Counted from the stretch's first letter, positions 53,704-63,651 are shown. The stretch: DNA of 64,000 nucleotides from Leadbetterella sp964489955 (GCA_964489955.1 CAZBAV010000005.1:62001-126000); one strand, 5' to 3'. A program made the numbers and translations. The notes: generated by a model not told the origin, from the sequence alone.

Positions 53704-54652
53704 GCAAACAGAACTAGTTGAAAAGATTAACAAATTAAAGAAGGAAAAAAATGCAGTAATACTGGCTCATTACTACCAAACTGCTGATATACAAGATGTA
53801 GCAGATTATATTGGTGATAGCTTGGGTTTATCACAAGAGGCAGCAAAAACGGAGGCCGATATGATCGTATTTGCTGGGGTACGTTTTATGGCCGAAACTG
53901 CCAAGATACTTTCGCCACAGAAGAAAGTAGTTTTGCCAGATATTAATGCGGGCTGTTCATTAGAAGAATCGGCACCGGCAGATAAGTTTATAGAATTTAA
54001 GAAACAGTACCCAGATGCACTGGTAATATCTTATGTAAACTGTTCGGCAGAATTAAAAACCCTTACAGATATAGTTTGTACCAGTACCAATGCGATAAAA
54101 ATTGTGGAAAGCGTTCCAGAAAGCCAGCAAATAATATTTGCACCAGATAAAAATCTTGGAGCATATCTTAATAAGGTTACGGGCCGTAATATGATACTTT
54201 GGGATGGAGCCTGTATGGTACACGAAACCTTTTCGGAGAGACTCATCAAGGAAATGATAGACAAATATCCGAATGCTAAATTAATAGCACATCCAGAGAG
54301 CGTAGACGCCGTTTTACAACATGCAGATTATATAGGATCAACTACAGGACTTCTTAAATATACTATTAATAGCCCGGAAAACGAATTTATTGTAGCTACA
54401 GAAACGGGTATATTGCACCAAATGCAGAAGGCATCGCCAGATAAAATATTTCATGTGGCAGCTACAGAAAAGGATGGTTTAGCATGTACTCATTGTGCAG
54501 ATTGTCCGCACATGAAACTTAATACACTGGAAAAACTGTATTTATGTATGTTAGATGAAACTCCAGAAATATTACTTCCGGAAGAAACCATCATAGCGGC
54601 TAGAAATTCTATAGACCGCATGCTAGAAATATCTGAAAAACACGGCTTATGA
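53690..54652 (+). CDS. nadA: Quinolinate synthase NadA
   Basis: 320 residues. Iron-sulfur ligands C89 (N-A-G-C-S), C175 (G-A-C-M-V) and the C-terminal C266-x2-C269-x2-C272 group; substrate motifs L-A-H-Y-Y-Q and D-S-L-G-L-S. It makes quinolinate from iminoaspartate and DHAP in NAD synthesis using a [4Fe-4S] cluster. NadB is not in the window. Start overlaps the previous gene; end overlaps the exonuclease gene by 4 nt. Confidence 0.97.
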   Translation: MTVDKQTELVEKINKLKKEKNAVILAHYYQTADIQDVADYIGDSLGLSQEAAKTEADMIVFAGVRFMAETAKILSPQKKVVLPDINAGCSLEESAPADKFIEFKKQYPDALVISYVNCSAELKTLTDIVCTSTNAIKIVESVPESQQIIFAPDKNLGAYLNKVTGRNMILWDGACMVHETFSERLIKEMIDKYPNAKLIAHPESVDAVLQHADYIGSTTGLLKYTINSPENEFIVATETGILHQMQKASPDKIFHVAATEKDGLACTHCADCPHMKLNTLEKLYLCMLDETPEILLPEETIIAARNSIDRMLEISEKHGL

Positions 54653-55359
54653 CAACAGCACTAAACCATATTTTGTTTATTGATATTGAAACTGTTTCGG
54701 TAGTAGAAAGATATGGTTTGCTGTCAGAGCGGTTAAAGCCCCATTGGGATAAAAAATCGGGATTTTTAAAAGGTACAGAAGATAAAAATCCAGAAGATAC
54801 ATTTTCTGAAAAATCGGCAATTTATGCAGAATTCGGAAAAGTGCTCTGTATTGGTATTGGAGCATATATAGAAGGCGACACTAAGTTTAGGGTGAAAACT
54901 CTTTACCAAGAGAGTGAAAGAGATCTACTTTTAGAGTTTAAACAAATACTAGAGAAACATCCTTCCGGCACTAACTTGGTATTGTGTGCACACAATGGAA
55001 AGGAGTTTGACTTTCCTTATTTGTGCCGCAGGATGTTGATAAACGAAATACCTTTACCCGAAATACTCAATATTTCGGGTAAAAAGCCCTGGGAAATAAA
55101 ACACTTAGATACTCTGGAATTATGGAAGTTTGGTGATTATAAAAACTTTACTTCTTTAGATTTGCTAGCTTCTGTATTTGATATACCAGGAAGTAAGTCT
55201 CTTATGGATGGCTCACAAGTTAATTATGAGTTTTATCAGAAAAATAATCTTACAAAGATTTTAGAATACTGTACAGAAGATGTGGTAGTACTATCTCAAC
55301 TCTATCTTAAACTCAACGGAAAAAGTATCTTATCAGAAGAAAATATTTTAAGAGTTTAG
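54649..55359 (+). CDS. DEDDy-type 3'-5' exonuclease (PolB-like)
   Basis: 236 residues. RNase H-like fold with D12-I-E14 (F-I-D-I-E-T), a middle A-H-N-G-K-E-F-D-F-P, and the final Y-C-T-E-D (Y-x3-D), the DEDDy pattern. It resembles the exonuclease domain of family B polymerases and related stand-alone exonucleases. Probable DNA proofreading or repair role. Coupled to nadA; converges and overlaps the stop of the next gene by 4 nt. Confidence 0.88.
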   Translation: MTTALNHILFIDIETVSVVERYGLLSERLKPHWDKKSGFLKGTEDKNPEDTFSEKSAIYAEFGKVLCIGIGAYIEGDTKFRVKTLYQESERDLLLEFKQILEKHPSGTNLVLCAHNGKEFDFPYLCRRMLINEIPLPEILNISGKKPWEIKHLDTLELWKFGDYKNFTSLDLLASVFDIPGSKSLMDGSQVNYEFYQKNNLTKILEYCTEDVVVLSQLYLKLNGKSILSEENILRV

Positions 55360-55982
55360 AAGCCAAGGCCTAAGGAAACACTTAAATTACCGGTTTGGTC
55401 TGGACCAAAAATAGGTCTACCAACATTACTTTTCTTATCAACATTTAATTTGTCCGTAACTCTATAAAATGGTAAGTAACCTGCTCTTAGGAAAACTACT
55501 AAATCGGAGTTTTTGTAAGGTCTATCTACCACCATCTGTAAACGGCCTCCTAAGTAGCCGCTGAAAACTACTTCATTTTTCATTGACTTATAAAAAATTG
55601 GAGAGAGTCCGCCTCCCCCTTCAGCAAACCATTCAAAGTTATACTTTGGAGGTCTAGAGGAGCATTTGCTAATAAGCCTTTTTTTAATGCGTTTATCTAA
55701 ATCACCCAAACTATGATTATAGGTTACCATTAAAGGTATTCCAATTCCGCTTTGATTAAAAATCTTAGGCTGTTGGCCCGCAACAAAGGAAAGTCCAAGG
55801 GAGGAAGAAACGAAACCTTTACTGCCGTTATATAAAACGTGATTATAGTTAGCAGATATGCCCCGGCTTAATCCCAAAACTTCTACGTGAAAACCATTAT
55901 TATAACTACTTTTATATTTCCACTGGGAATATGTTACTAAAGGAAAAAAAAATAATAGAAAGAATGTGCTCCTCACTTCCAA
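55356..55982 (-). CDS. Hypothetical outer-membrane beta-barrel-like protein
   Basis: 208 residues, signal peptide ending T-Y-S-Q20. Glycine-aromatic alternating strands and a terminal G-N-L-S-V-S-L-G-L-G-F, i.e. a C-terminal Phe as in outer-membrane barrels. Family not recognised. The only minus-strand gene between 42.7 kb and the right edge; its stop overlaps the exonuclease stop by 4 nt. Confidence 0.7.
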   Translation of the reverse strand: MEVRSTFFLLFFFPLVTYSQWKYKSSYNNGFHVEVLGLSRGISANYNHVLYNGSKGFVSSSLGLSFVAGQQPKIFNQSGIGIPLMVTYNHSLGDLDKRIKKRLISKCSSRPPKYNFEWFAEGGGGLSPIFYKSMKNEVVFSGYLGGRLQMVVDRPYKNSDLVVFLRAGYLPFYRVTDKLNVDKKSNVGRPIFGPDQTGNLSVSLGLGF

Positions 55983-56171
55983 AGATTTGTATTAGCCGAA
56001 CTTGAACTCCAAAATTATTACAAAGAACCTACAAATCAACGTAATATATTTATAAATATTTACTCTCTACACAAAAAAGAAATTTTAGTAAGTTCAAAAA
56101 CCGACCAGAAATAGTTAATTATAAAAAAAATTATTAATATTATAGTTTGAAATAATATGACTTAACAAATA

Positions 56172-57599
56172 ATGAAGAGACTTATCTTAGGGCTGTCTTT
56201 GCTAACATTTAGTAGTACTGTGTTTGCCCAAAACACCATTCATCCTGCTTCTATTGATTATTCCTATCCAAAGGAACCAGAAGTTGCTGCAAAACTAGAG
56301 CATTGGAGAGACCAGAAGTTCGGTATGATTATACATTGGGGTATTTATGCTGTTCCGGGTATTATGGAGAGCTGGACTATCTGTAATGAAGACTGGATAG
56401 AGCGTGATAGTAATTCGCGTTATGATGATTACAAAAAGTGGTATTTTAGCCAGGCAGATAAGTTTAATCCTGTAAAATTTAACCCTGAGCAATGGGCCAA
56501 AGCCGCTAAAGATGCGGGAATGAAATATTTGGTTTTTACCACCAAACACCATGACGGGTTTAATATGTTTGACACCAAAGAGTCTAATTATAAGATATCT
56601 GCCGGGCCATTTAAAAACAATCCGAGAAGCAATGTTGCTAAGCACGTTTTTGACGCTTTCAGAAACGAAGGTATGATGATAGGTGCCTATTATTCTAAGC
56701 CAGATTGGAACTCGCAATATTTCTGGTGGGATAAGTATGCTACTCCAGACCGTAATGTAAACTATGATATCAGAAAACATCCATGGAGATGGAACAATTT
56801 TAAGGAGTTTACTCATAACCAAATCAATGAGCTTACTTCTGAATATGGAAAAGTTGACATCCTTTGGTTAGATGGAGGCTGGGTAAGACCTCGTAGCACT
56901 GTAACAGAGGAAGTATTAAGTTGGGGAGCTCCTATACCGGAGTTTGACCAGCACATAGACATGGATAAAATGGCCGCAATAGCCCGAAAAAACCAAGAAG
57001 GTATACTTATAGTAGACCGTACTGTACATGGAGAATACGAAAACTACCGTACTCCGGAACAGGGAATTCCTTCTGAAAAGTCTGATGACCCTTGGGAAAG
57101 CTGCATCACACTAGGCGGAGCGTGGAGTTATGTACCAAATGACAGCTTCAAGTCGGCAGAATGGGCTATCCATACGCTTGTGGAGATAGTAGCCAAAGGC
57201 GGGAACCTACTGCTAGGTGTGGGACCAACAGCCGAAGGTGAGTTTTTGCCGGTACAAATAGAAAGATTGCAAGAAATAGGAAAATGGATGGATAAAAACG
57301 GAGCCGCTATATACGGAACCCGCACTTTAGATACGTTTAAATCAGGGAACACATATTTTACTAAAGGAAAATCAGGAGAAACCTATGCCATTCCTCTTTT
57401 TGGAGAAAAAGGAAAAATAACTGAAAATATTACTTGGGAAGGCAATACACCTAAAAAAGGCTCAAAAGTACTATTGTTAGACGGAAACGTTGATTTAAAG
57501 TGGAAAACACAGGATAATGTTACAGTAGTAACAATACCCAAGAAAGTTTTAGAAAAAATAAAAATAGAACCGGCTTTAGCCATAAAATTTGAACAATGA
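56172..57599 (+). CDS. Alpha-L-fucosidase (GH29)
   Basis: 475 residues, signal peptide ending V-F-A-Q20. GH29 landmarks: H-W-G-I-Y (55-59), K-H-H-D-G-F (125-130), and the nucleophile D234 in L-W-L-D-G-G-W. C-terminal beta domain follows. It removes alpha-L-fucose from glycans. First gene of a row with a DUF1080 hydrolase, two sulfatases and an FGE; its stop overlaps the next start by 4 nt. Confidence 0.95.
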   Translation: MKRLILGLSLLTFSSTVFAQNTIHPASIDYSYPKEPEVAAKLEHWRDQKFGMIIHWGIYAVPGIMESWTICNEDWIERDSNSRYDDYKKWYFSQADKFNPVKFNPEQWAKAAKDAGMKYLVFTTKHHDGFNMFDTKESNYKISAGPFKNNPRSNVAKHVFDAFRNEGMMIGAYYSKPDWNSQYFWWDKYATPDRNVNYDIRKHPWRWNNFKEFTHNQINELTSEYGKVDILWLDGGWVRPRSTVTEEVLSWGAPIPEFDQHIDMDKMAAIARKNQEGILIVDRTVHGEYENYRTPEQGIPSEKSDDPWESCITLGGAWSYVPNDSFKSAEWAIHTLVEIVAKGGNLLLGVGPTAEGEFLPVQIERLQEIGKWMDKNGAAIYGTRTLDTFKSGNTYFTKGKSGETYAIPLFGEKGKITENITWEGNTPKKGSKVLLLDGNVDLKWKTQDNVTVVTIPKKVLEKIKIEPALAIKFEQ

Positions 57600-58261
57600 G
57601 AAAAGTAATCTTAGTACTAGCAATGTTAGTAAGCTTACAGGCAGTTTCGCAAAAGAAGAAAGACCTTTTAGAAGGTGGTAAACTAGACCAATGGTACGCA
57701 TGGAAAATTAATGATGGGAGTAGTACAAGTGGTTGGGAATTAAGTAATGGTGTTCTCTCTACCGACGGGAAGAAAGGCGACTTGGTAACCAAAAAGGAAT
57801 ATGAAAATTTTGAGTTTGAGTTCGAATTTAAGGTATCTCCAAAGGGAAACAGCGGTATAATTTATAAAGTATTGGATAAAAAGGGAGAAAAAGAACAACC
57901 CTATATTTATGGTCCTGAATATCAAATTATAGACGATGTAAACTACCCGGGAACGGTTAAAGATGTTCATAAAACGGGAGGAAATTATGATGTTTATGCT
58001 CCCACTGACTTAAAGGCTGTTAAACCTGCAGGTGAATGGAACAAAGGAAAAATTGTAATTAAAGACAATGTGGTAAAGCATTACTTAAACGGGAAAAAAG
58101 TGATGGAATACGTTTACGCCAGCGATAAATGGAAAGAAGATATTGCGAAAAGTAAATTTAAATCCTGGCCATATGCAACTCCTCATGCCAAAGGAAAAAT
58201 ATCCTTACAAGGACATAATGACGAAGTAGCATTCCGGAATTTAAAAATTAAAGAATTATAA
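57596..58261 (+). CDS. DUF1080 (3-keto-disaccharide hydrolase-like) protein
   Basis: 221 residues, signal peptide ending A-V-S-Q19. The body is a concanavalin-like DUF1080 domain: L-L-E-G-G-K-L-D-Q-W, F-E-F-E-F-K-V-S-P-K-G-N-S-G-I-I-Y, P-E-Y-Q-I-I-D-D, and a late I-S-L-Q-G-H. Some members split 3-keto-disaccharides, others bind sugars. Coupled to the fucosidase. A terminator follows. Confidence 0.9.
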   Translation: MRKVILVLAMLVSLQAVSQKKKDLLEGGKLDQWYAWKINDGSSTSGWELSNGVLSTDGKKGDLVTKKEYENFEFEFEFKVSPKGNSGIIYKVLDKKGEKEQPYIYGPEYQIIDDVNYPGTVKDVHKTGGNYDVYAPTDLKAVKPAGEWNKGKIVIKDNVVKHYLNGKKVMEYVYASDKWKEDIAKSKFKSWPYATPHAKGKISLQGHNDEVAFRNLKIKEL

Positions 58262-58270
58262 TAAAACTTG

Positions 58271-58298
58271 CCCGCAGCCTTAAACTGCGGGTTTTTTT
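58271..58298 (+). terminator. Rho-independent terminator
   Basis: CCCGCAG (58271-58277), 7-nt loop, CTGCGGG (58285-58291), then T7 (58292-58298). It separates the fucosidase/DUF1080 pair from the sulfatase genes and rules out the longer sulfatase start at 58268. Confidence 0.92.
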
Positions 58299-58303
58299 CT
58301 GTC

Positions 58304-59785
58304 ATGAAAGCACTTTATACTTTTGTGCTGGTCTTTGTTTACCAGTTTACTTTTGCCCAAAAACCCAAAAATGTCATTTTTATTTTATCTGATGACCACC
58401 GCTATGATGCCATGGGATTTATGGGGAAAGTTCCGGGATTAGAAACCCCCAATATGGATAAAATGGCGGCTGAAGGGTCACACATAAAGAAAGCATTTGT
58501 AACTACTGCTTTGTGTTCGCCTAGTAGGGCTTCTATTCTTACCGGGCAGTTTTCGCATACACATACCATAGTTGATAACTTTGCCCCTTTACCTGAAGGA
58601 TTGAGGTTTTTTCCGGAATATCTTCAAGAAAATGGCTATAAAACTGCATTTTTGGGTAAATGGCACATGGGTAACACAGATGACTCGCCTCAGAAAGGCT
58701 TTGATTATTGGTTAAGTTTCAAAGGCCAAGGAGTATACTATAATCCGGAATTTAACATAAATGGGCAAAAGATAGCCCACAAAGACAGTTCATACATTAC
58801 AGATCTCCTTACTGAATATGGGATAAAGTGGCTGGAGACTTTGGGTAAGGACCAGCCGTTTTTCATGTACTTATCGCACAAAGGCGTGCATGACAATTTT
58901 TCACCCGCCAAAAGACACCGTGGTAAATATAAAGATATGAAGATACCTTATCCGGTATCTATGTATCTCACTAAGACAGACAGCAGTAAGATTTGGGGTG
59001 AAATACCAAAAGTGCCCGAAGATTACATCTATAACTTAAAAGATATGCCACGTTGGGTAAAAGCCCAGAGAGACTCTTGGCACGGAGTTGACTTCCCTTA
59101 CCATGGTCATAATGATTTCAATGTTTTTTACCGTAACTATATGGAAACCCTACTTGGAGTGGATGATAGCATTGGTTCGGTGTTAAAATGGTTAAAGGAA
59201 AACAACCAGCTAGAAAATACATTGGTGATTTATATGGGTGATAACGGCTTTGCCTTAGGAGAGCATGGTCTCATAGATAAACGCCATGCTTACGAAGAGT
59301 CTATGAGAGTACCGATGCTAGTTTACAATCCCAGTTACCAAAATACAGAATTAAACCAAATGGTACAAAACATAGATATAGCTCCAACCATTCTGGAATA
59401 TGCAGGCGTAGAAAAACCAAGTCAAATGCAAGGAAAGTCCTTTTTACCATTGCTTAAAAAAGAGAAAACAGAATGGCGAGATAAGATATTTTATGAATAT
59501 TTTTGGGAGTATGATTTTCCGCAAACACCAACTATTTTTGCTGTAAGGACAGACCGCTACAAGTATATTTTTAACCACGGAATTTGGGATGCCAATGAGT
59601 TGTATGACTTAGAAAAAGATCCTGATGAAGTGAATAACCTTATCCGTAGCTATAAACACCAAACCATAGCCAAAGAATTGCGTAAGGAGTTAATGGATTG
59701 GTTAGAAAAGACCAAAGGATTGCAAATTCCCTTGAAGAGGATTGATCACCACCGGACAGATCACTGGTATCAAGGGAAATATTGA
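58304..59785 (+). CDS. Sulfatase (type I, C-S-P-S-R)
   Basis: 493 residues from ATG 58304, which gives a good signal peptide ending T-F-A-Q19; an upstream ATG at 58268 would lie in the terminator. Sulfatase landmarks: S-D-D-H-R (29-33), C71-S-P-S-R75 (canonical C-x-P-x-R, site of formylglycine), G-K-W-H-M-G, and late G-D-N-G. The size and D-D-H start resemble sulfatases acting on sulfated polysaccharides. Second sulfatase begins 7 nt after its stop. Confidence 0.95.
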   Translation: MKALYTFVLVFVYQFTFAQKPKNVIFILSDDHRYDAMGFMGKVPGLETPNMDKMAAEGSHIKKAFVTTALCSPSRASILTGQFSHTHTIVDNFAPLPEGLRFFPEYLQENGYKTAFLGKWHMGNTDDSPQKGFDYWLSFKGQGVYYNPEFNINGQKIAHKDSSYITDLLTEYGIKWLETLGKDQPFFMYLSHKGVHDNFSPAKRHRGKYKDMKIPYPVSMYLTKTDSSKIWGEIPKVPEDYIYNLKDMPRWVKAQRDSWHGVDFPYHGHNDFNVFYRNYMETLLGVDDSIGSVLKWLKENNQLENTLVIYMGDNGFALGEHGLIDKRHAYEESMRVPMLVYNPSYQNTELNQMVQNIDIAPTILEYAGVEKPSQMQGKSFLPLLKKEKTEWRDKIFYEYFWEYDFPQTPTIFAVRTDRYKYIFNHGIWDANELYDLEKDPDEVNNLIRSYKHQTIAKELRKELMDWLEKTKGLQIPLKRIDHHRTDHWYQGKY

Positions 59786-59792
59786 GTTTTAT

Positions 59793-61229
59793 ATGAGAAA
59801 GATAGTATTGTTTATTCTTATAAGTATATCTTTTGGTTTTGCCCAATCCAATAAACCCAATGTTATTATCATTTATTTTGATGATTTGGGCTATGGGGAT
59901 ACAGAACCTTATGGGATGACCGGCGTACACACCCCAAACTTCAATAGGCTAGGGGCAGAAGGCATTCGTTTCACAAATTTCTATGCTGTACAAGCTGTCT
60001 GTACGGGCTCAAGAGCGGCATTATTAACAGGAGCATACACCAATCGTTTGGGTTTATATGGAGCCTTAGGGCCTAAAGCTCCTATGGCTTTGAGCTTACA
60101 GGAAGAAACCATTGCTTCTCTTCTGAAACAGAATGGTTATACTACAGGCATGCTCGGGAAGTGGCATTTGGGAAGCCAAGCTCCTTATTATCCTACCAGT
60201 TACGGATTCGATACATTTTATGGTTTGCCCTATTCACATGATTATTGGCCGATAGGTTATGATGGAAAATTAGTGACAGATTCCAGAGACAAAAGGAGTT
60301 CTTGGCCACCTGTGCCGGTTATAGAAGGAGATAAGGTAATCAATGAAATTAATACCTTACAAGAACAGGAAAAATGGACCACAATCCTTACCGAGAAGGC
60401 TGTTGGTTTTATAGAAAAGCACAGAAAAGAGCCTTTCTTTTTGTATTTGGCTCACCCACTTCCACATGTACCTTTGGTGGTATCAGATAAATTTAGAGGA
60501 AAAAGTAAGCTTGGAATTTTTGGTGATGTGATGATGGAAATTGACTGGTCTTTGGGACAAATACTGGATGTTTTGGATCGGGAAAACCTATCGGAAAATA
60601 CTGTAGTAATGGTTATGAGTGATAATGGTCCTTGGTTACATTTCGGTAACAATGCAGGCTCAACCGGTGGTTTAAGGGAGGGAAAAGGGACAACTTTTGA
60701 GGGTGGTACAAGGGTACCTTGCTATATTCGTTGGCCAAAGAAAATCAAGCCGGGATATGTAAGTGGTGAATTGATGACCAATATGGATATTCTACCAACC
60801 CTATCCGATATAACCCAATCTCCTTTACCTAAAAAGCTAATTGACGGAAAGAGCTTTGTACCACTACTCACTGGTAAACAACAGACTGGTCCCCGGGAAC
60901 TAATGTATTATTACTATAACCAAAATAGTTTGAAAGGCGTGCGTTATAAGCATTGGAAACTGGTACTCCCGCATACATCTATAGGTTATGAAGACGGGAC
61001 TATTGGAAAAGATGGGTTTCCTGGAAAAACTAAGACGATAGATGTGCCTTTGGGTTTGTTTAATTTAGCTCATGATCCGGGTGAAAGATATGATTTGAAA
61101 GATGTGCATCCTGATATGGTGACCGAAATAATGAAATATGTAGAAGAAGCAAGAAAGGATCTGGGAGATGATCTTACAGGTAGGGAAGGAAAAAACAGAA
61201 GAGAACCAGCAAGAATATCTCAGGAATAA
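59793..61229 (+). CDS. Sulfatase with atypical C-T-G-S-R formylglycine motif
   Basis: 478 residues from ATG 59793 (signal peptide ending F-G-F-A-Q18). Core: F-D-D-L-G-Y-G-D (29-36), C70-T-G-S-R74 where Pro is replaced by Gly, G-K-W-H-L-G, S-D-N-G-P. C-x-A/S/G-x-R variants are known in sulfatase subfamilies, so it may still be activated by the FGE encoded next. Likely removes sulfate from a sugar ring. Start 7 nt after the first sulfatase; the next gene begins 4 nt behind. Confidence 0.92.
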   Translation: MRKIVLFILISISFGFAQSNKPNVIIIYFDDLGYGDTEPYGMTGVHTPNFNRLGAEGIRFTNFYAVQAVCTGSRAALLTGAYTNRLGLYGALGPKAPMALSLQEETIASLLKQNGYTTGMLGKWHLGSQAPYYPTSYGFDTFYGLPYSHDYWPIGYDGKLVTDSRDKRSSWPPVPVIEGDKVINEINTLQEQEKWTTILTEKAVGFIEKHRKEPFFLYLAHPLPHVPLVVSDKFRGKSKLGIFGDVMMEIDWSLGQILDVLDRENLSENTVVMVMSDNGPWLHFGNNAGSTGGLREGKGTTFEGGTRVPCYIRWPKKIKPGYVSGELMTNMDILPTLSDITQSPLPKKLIDGKSFVPLLTGKQQTGPRELMYYYYNQNSLKGVRYKHWKLVLPHTSIGYEDGTIGKDGFPGKTKTIDVPLGLFNLAHDPGERYDLKDVHPDMVTEIMKYVEEARKDLGDDLTGREGKNRREPARISQE

Positions 61230-61233
61230 GCTT

Positions 61234-61980
61234 ATGATGTATAAATTTTGCAGTTTATTTTTTTTAGTATTTCTGGTCGGGAAGGAGCCAGATATGGTTT
61301 TCATAAAGGGAAACAAGGAAATAAAAGGCTTCTGGATAGATGTTTCACCGGTAACAGTAGCTCAATTCTCTAAGTTTGTAGAGGCCACAGGCTTTGTTAC
61401 CGAAGCCGAAAAATTTGGCAATGGCGGAGTTTTTGACTTCAAAGCAGCTAAATGGGATTTGGTAGATGGGGCAAACTGGAGGTATCCTTTTGGTCCAGAC
61501 CAAGCAATAGCTGAAGATAATCATCCGGTTACCCAAGTTTCTTGGAATGATGCCCAAGCCTACGCTAAATGGGCAGGAAAACGATTACCAACCAGTGAGG
61601 AGTTTGTTTATGCCGAAAAAAATGGAAACAAAAATCATAAAGAAACTTACACTTGGGGAGAAAACTTTAAAGATGGAGACGAATACAAAGCCAATTTTTG
61701 GCAAGGAACATTCCCCTTACATAATACGGAAGAGGACGGATTTTTAGCTACATCGCCCGTTGGTCATTTTGGTAAAAACAAGTTGGGATTAACCGATATG
61801 GGCGGAAACGTTTGGCAGTGGTGCAATGACGAATCTCTTTCTCGTCACGGAGAAATGAACCAACGTGGAGGTTCTTTTCTTTGCGACCCATCGGTGTGCC
61901 ATGGATTCAAAATAGGAGGGGTGGCGTCTTCCAGTCCCGAGACCAGTTTGGTACATGTAGGTTTTAGGTGTGTGAGGTAA
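61234..61980 (+). CDS. Formylglycine-generating enzyme (SUMF1/FGE domain)
   Basis: 248 residues from ATG 61234 (or 61237). A hydrophobic N-terminus (5-15) may be a signal peptide or anchor. FGE-sulfatase domain: P-V-T-Q-V-S-W-N-D-A-Q-A-Y-A-K-W-A-G (98-115), R-L-P-T-S-E-E-F, G-G-N-V-W-Q-W, R-G-G-S-F-L-C217 and C222 (five residues apart, as the human C336/C341 pair), end H-V-G-F-R-C. It oxidises the Cys of sulfatases to formylglycine. Placed right behind the two sulfatases in one transcription unit. Confidence 0.93.
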   Translation: MMYKFCSLFFLVFLVGKEPDMVFIKGNKEIKGFWIDVSPVTVAQFSKFVEATGFVTEAEKFGNGGVFDFKAAKWDLVDGANWRYPFGPDQAIAEDNHPVTQVSWNDAQAYAKWAGKRLPTSEEFVYAEKNGNKNHKETYTWGENFKDGDEYKANFWQGTFPLHNTEEDGFLATSPVGHFGKNKLGLTDMGGNVWQWCNDESLSRHGEMNQRGGSFLCDPSVCHGFKIGGVASSSPETSLVHVGFRCVR

Positions 61981-62138
61981 TTAGAAAACCATATACTTTT
62001 AGTAATTCAACTCGTAAAAGACATACTTTTGATAAAAAAGTTTGGAGTAAAGACCGCAGAACAGAAGTGGAAACAAATCTTTCCGTCCCGAACGCCTATG
62101 TACCAAAATCTGTTTTATATATAACATAAGAATATTCA

Positions 62139-63437
62139 ATGATAGCAAACATCCCGGAAACGTCACTTAAACGAGTAGTAATAGTTGGTGCAGGTTTTGG
62201 TGGTTTGGCCTTGGCACAAAAGCTAGCTAATGAGAACGTACAGGTAGTTTTACTTGATAAAAACAATTACCATCAGTTCCAACCGCTCTTTTACCAGGTG
62301 GCTATGGCAGGTTTAGAGCCAAGTTCTATTTCTTTTCCTTTGAGGAAGATTTTCCAGAAAAAGTCTAATGTACATATACGCATAACTAAGGTGCGTGAAA
62401 TCCATTCTGATAGGAAGAAGATTACCACTGACCTAGGAGAAATATGGTATGATTATCTGGTTTTGGGTATGGGTACCAATACCAATTATTTTGGGATGCA
62501 GAATATCATGGAAAATGCCATCCCTATGAAATCTGTTTCTGAAGCCATTTACTTAAGAAATAGGGTTTTAGAGAACTTCGAAGCTGCTCTTACCACCCGA
62601 GACCAAGATGCTATAGCAGGACTTATGACCATGGTGGTGGTGGGCGGAGGCCCTACCGGTACGGAGGTTTCCGGTACTCTTGCTGAGATGAAGAAGATGA
62701 TTCTTCCCAAAGATTATCCAGAGTTGGATTTTAATCTAATGAAGATTTATATATTCGAAAGTGGCGACGGGGTACTGAAAGTAATGTCTGACCAAGCCTC
62801 TAAGAAAGGACAAGAATACCTGGAAGAAATGGGGGTTATAGTACGAATTAATGAGCGTATTGCCGACTATGTAGATGGTTATGCAATCACCTCTACTGGT
62901 GAAAAAATCAGGACCGACAATCTGATCTGGTCTGCGGGGGTAATTGCTAATAAGTTGCAGGGTTTCCTGGATGAAGTTTACGCCCGAGGAGGCAGACTTA
63001 AAGTAAACCAATATAACCAAGTGGAGGGTTTTGATGACGTTTTTGCCATTGGAGACCTTGCAGCTATGTCTGGTGATGCGGCATTCCCTGACGGGCATCC
63101 GCAAGTGGCACAACCGGCTATTCAGCAGGGGAAATTGCTTAGTTCTAATCTCATGAAACTTATGTCGGGTCAAGAAATGAAAGCCTTCAAATATAAGGAT
63201 CTTGGATCAATGGCCACTATAGGACGGAATAGGGCAGTAGTAGATCTCCCGAAATGGAAATTCCAGGGGTTGTTTGCCTGGTACGTCTGGATGTTTGTGC
63301 ACCTAATGGCTATTTTGGGGGTAAAAAATAAAATAATGGTATTTATAAACTGGTTTTGGAGTTACGTAACTTATGACCAGTCGTTACGTTTGATTATTCG
63401 TCCAAAAGTAACGAAGAAAGTAAAGTCCGAGAGTTGA
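62139..63437 (+). CDS. Type II NADH dehydrogenase (NDH-2-like)
   Basis: 432 residues. FAD Rossmann V-V-I-V-G-A-G-F-G-G (13-22), Y-H-Q-F-Q-P-L-F-Y-Q, NAD Rossmann V-V-V-G-G-G-P-T-G-T-E, a second FAD motif F-A-I-G-D-L-A, and a C-terminal aromatic membrane-binding region (F-A-W-Y-V-W-M-F-V-H). It transfers electrons from NADH to quinone without proton pumping at the inner membrane. Single gene. Confidence 0.92.
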   Translation: MIANIPETSLKRVVIVGAGFGGLALAQKLANENVQVVLLDKNNYHQFQPLFYQVAMAGLEPSSISFPLRKIFQKKSNVHIRITKVREIHSDRKKITTDLGEIWYDYLVLGMGTNTNYFGMQNIMENAIPMKSVSEAIYLRNRVLENFEAALTTRDQDAIAGLMTMVVVGGGPTGTEVSGTLAEMKKMILPKDYPELDFNLMKIYIFESGDGVLKVMSDQASKKGQEYLEEMGVIVRINERIADYVDGYAITSTGEKIRTDNLIWSAGVIANKLQGFLDEVYARGGRLKVNQYNQVEGFDDVFAIGDLAAMSGDAAFPDGHPQVAQPAIQQGKLLSSNLMKLMSGQEMKAFKYKDLGSMATIGRNRAVVDLPKWKFQGLFAWYVWMFVHLMAILGVKNKIMVFINWFWSYVTYDQSLRLIIRPKVTKKVKSES

Positions 63438-63651
63438 GATTAGATACGCATAAAGCATCTTCAGACTTTTAGTAATTTGTGGTTTCAGTGAGAGTTTCGA
63501 GAATTACCCAAATGGCTTTAAGTTAGAAAAGAAAGGAATTAGAATGGTGCTTACAAATTGCGATAAGTAATCTTTTTAAGCCTATTTTAACCGTATTTAA
63601 TTGATTTCTTGAAAAATACTTGCTTTGTTGCAAATAGAAATAATCAGATAA

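Noticed and set aside
58268..58303. Earlier start for the first sulfatase
   Set aside because: Lies within a strong terminator hairpin; ATG 58304 gives a standard signal peptide.
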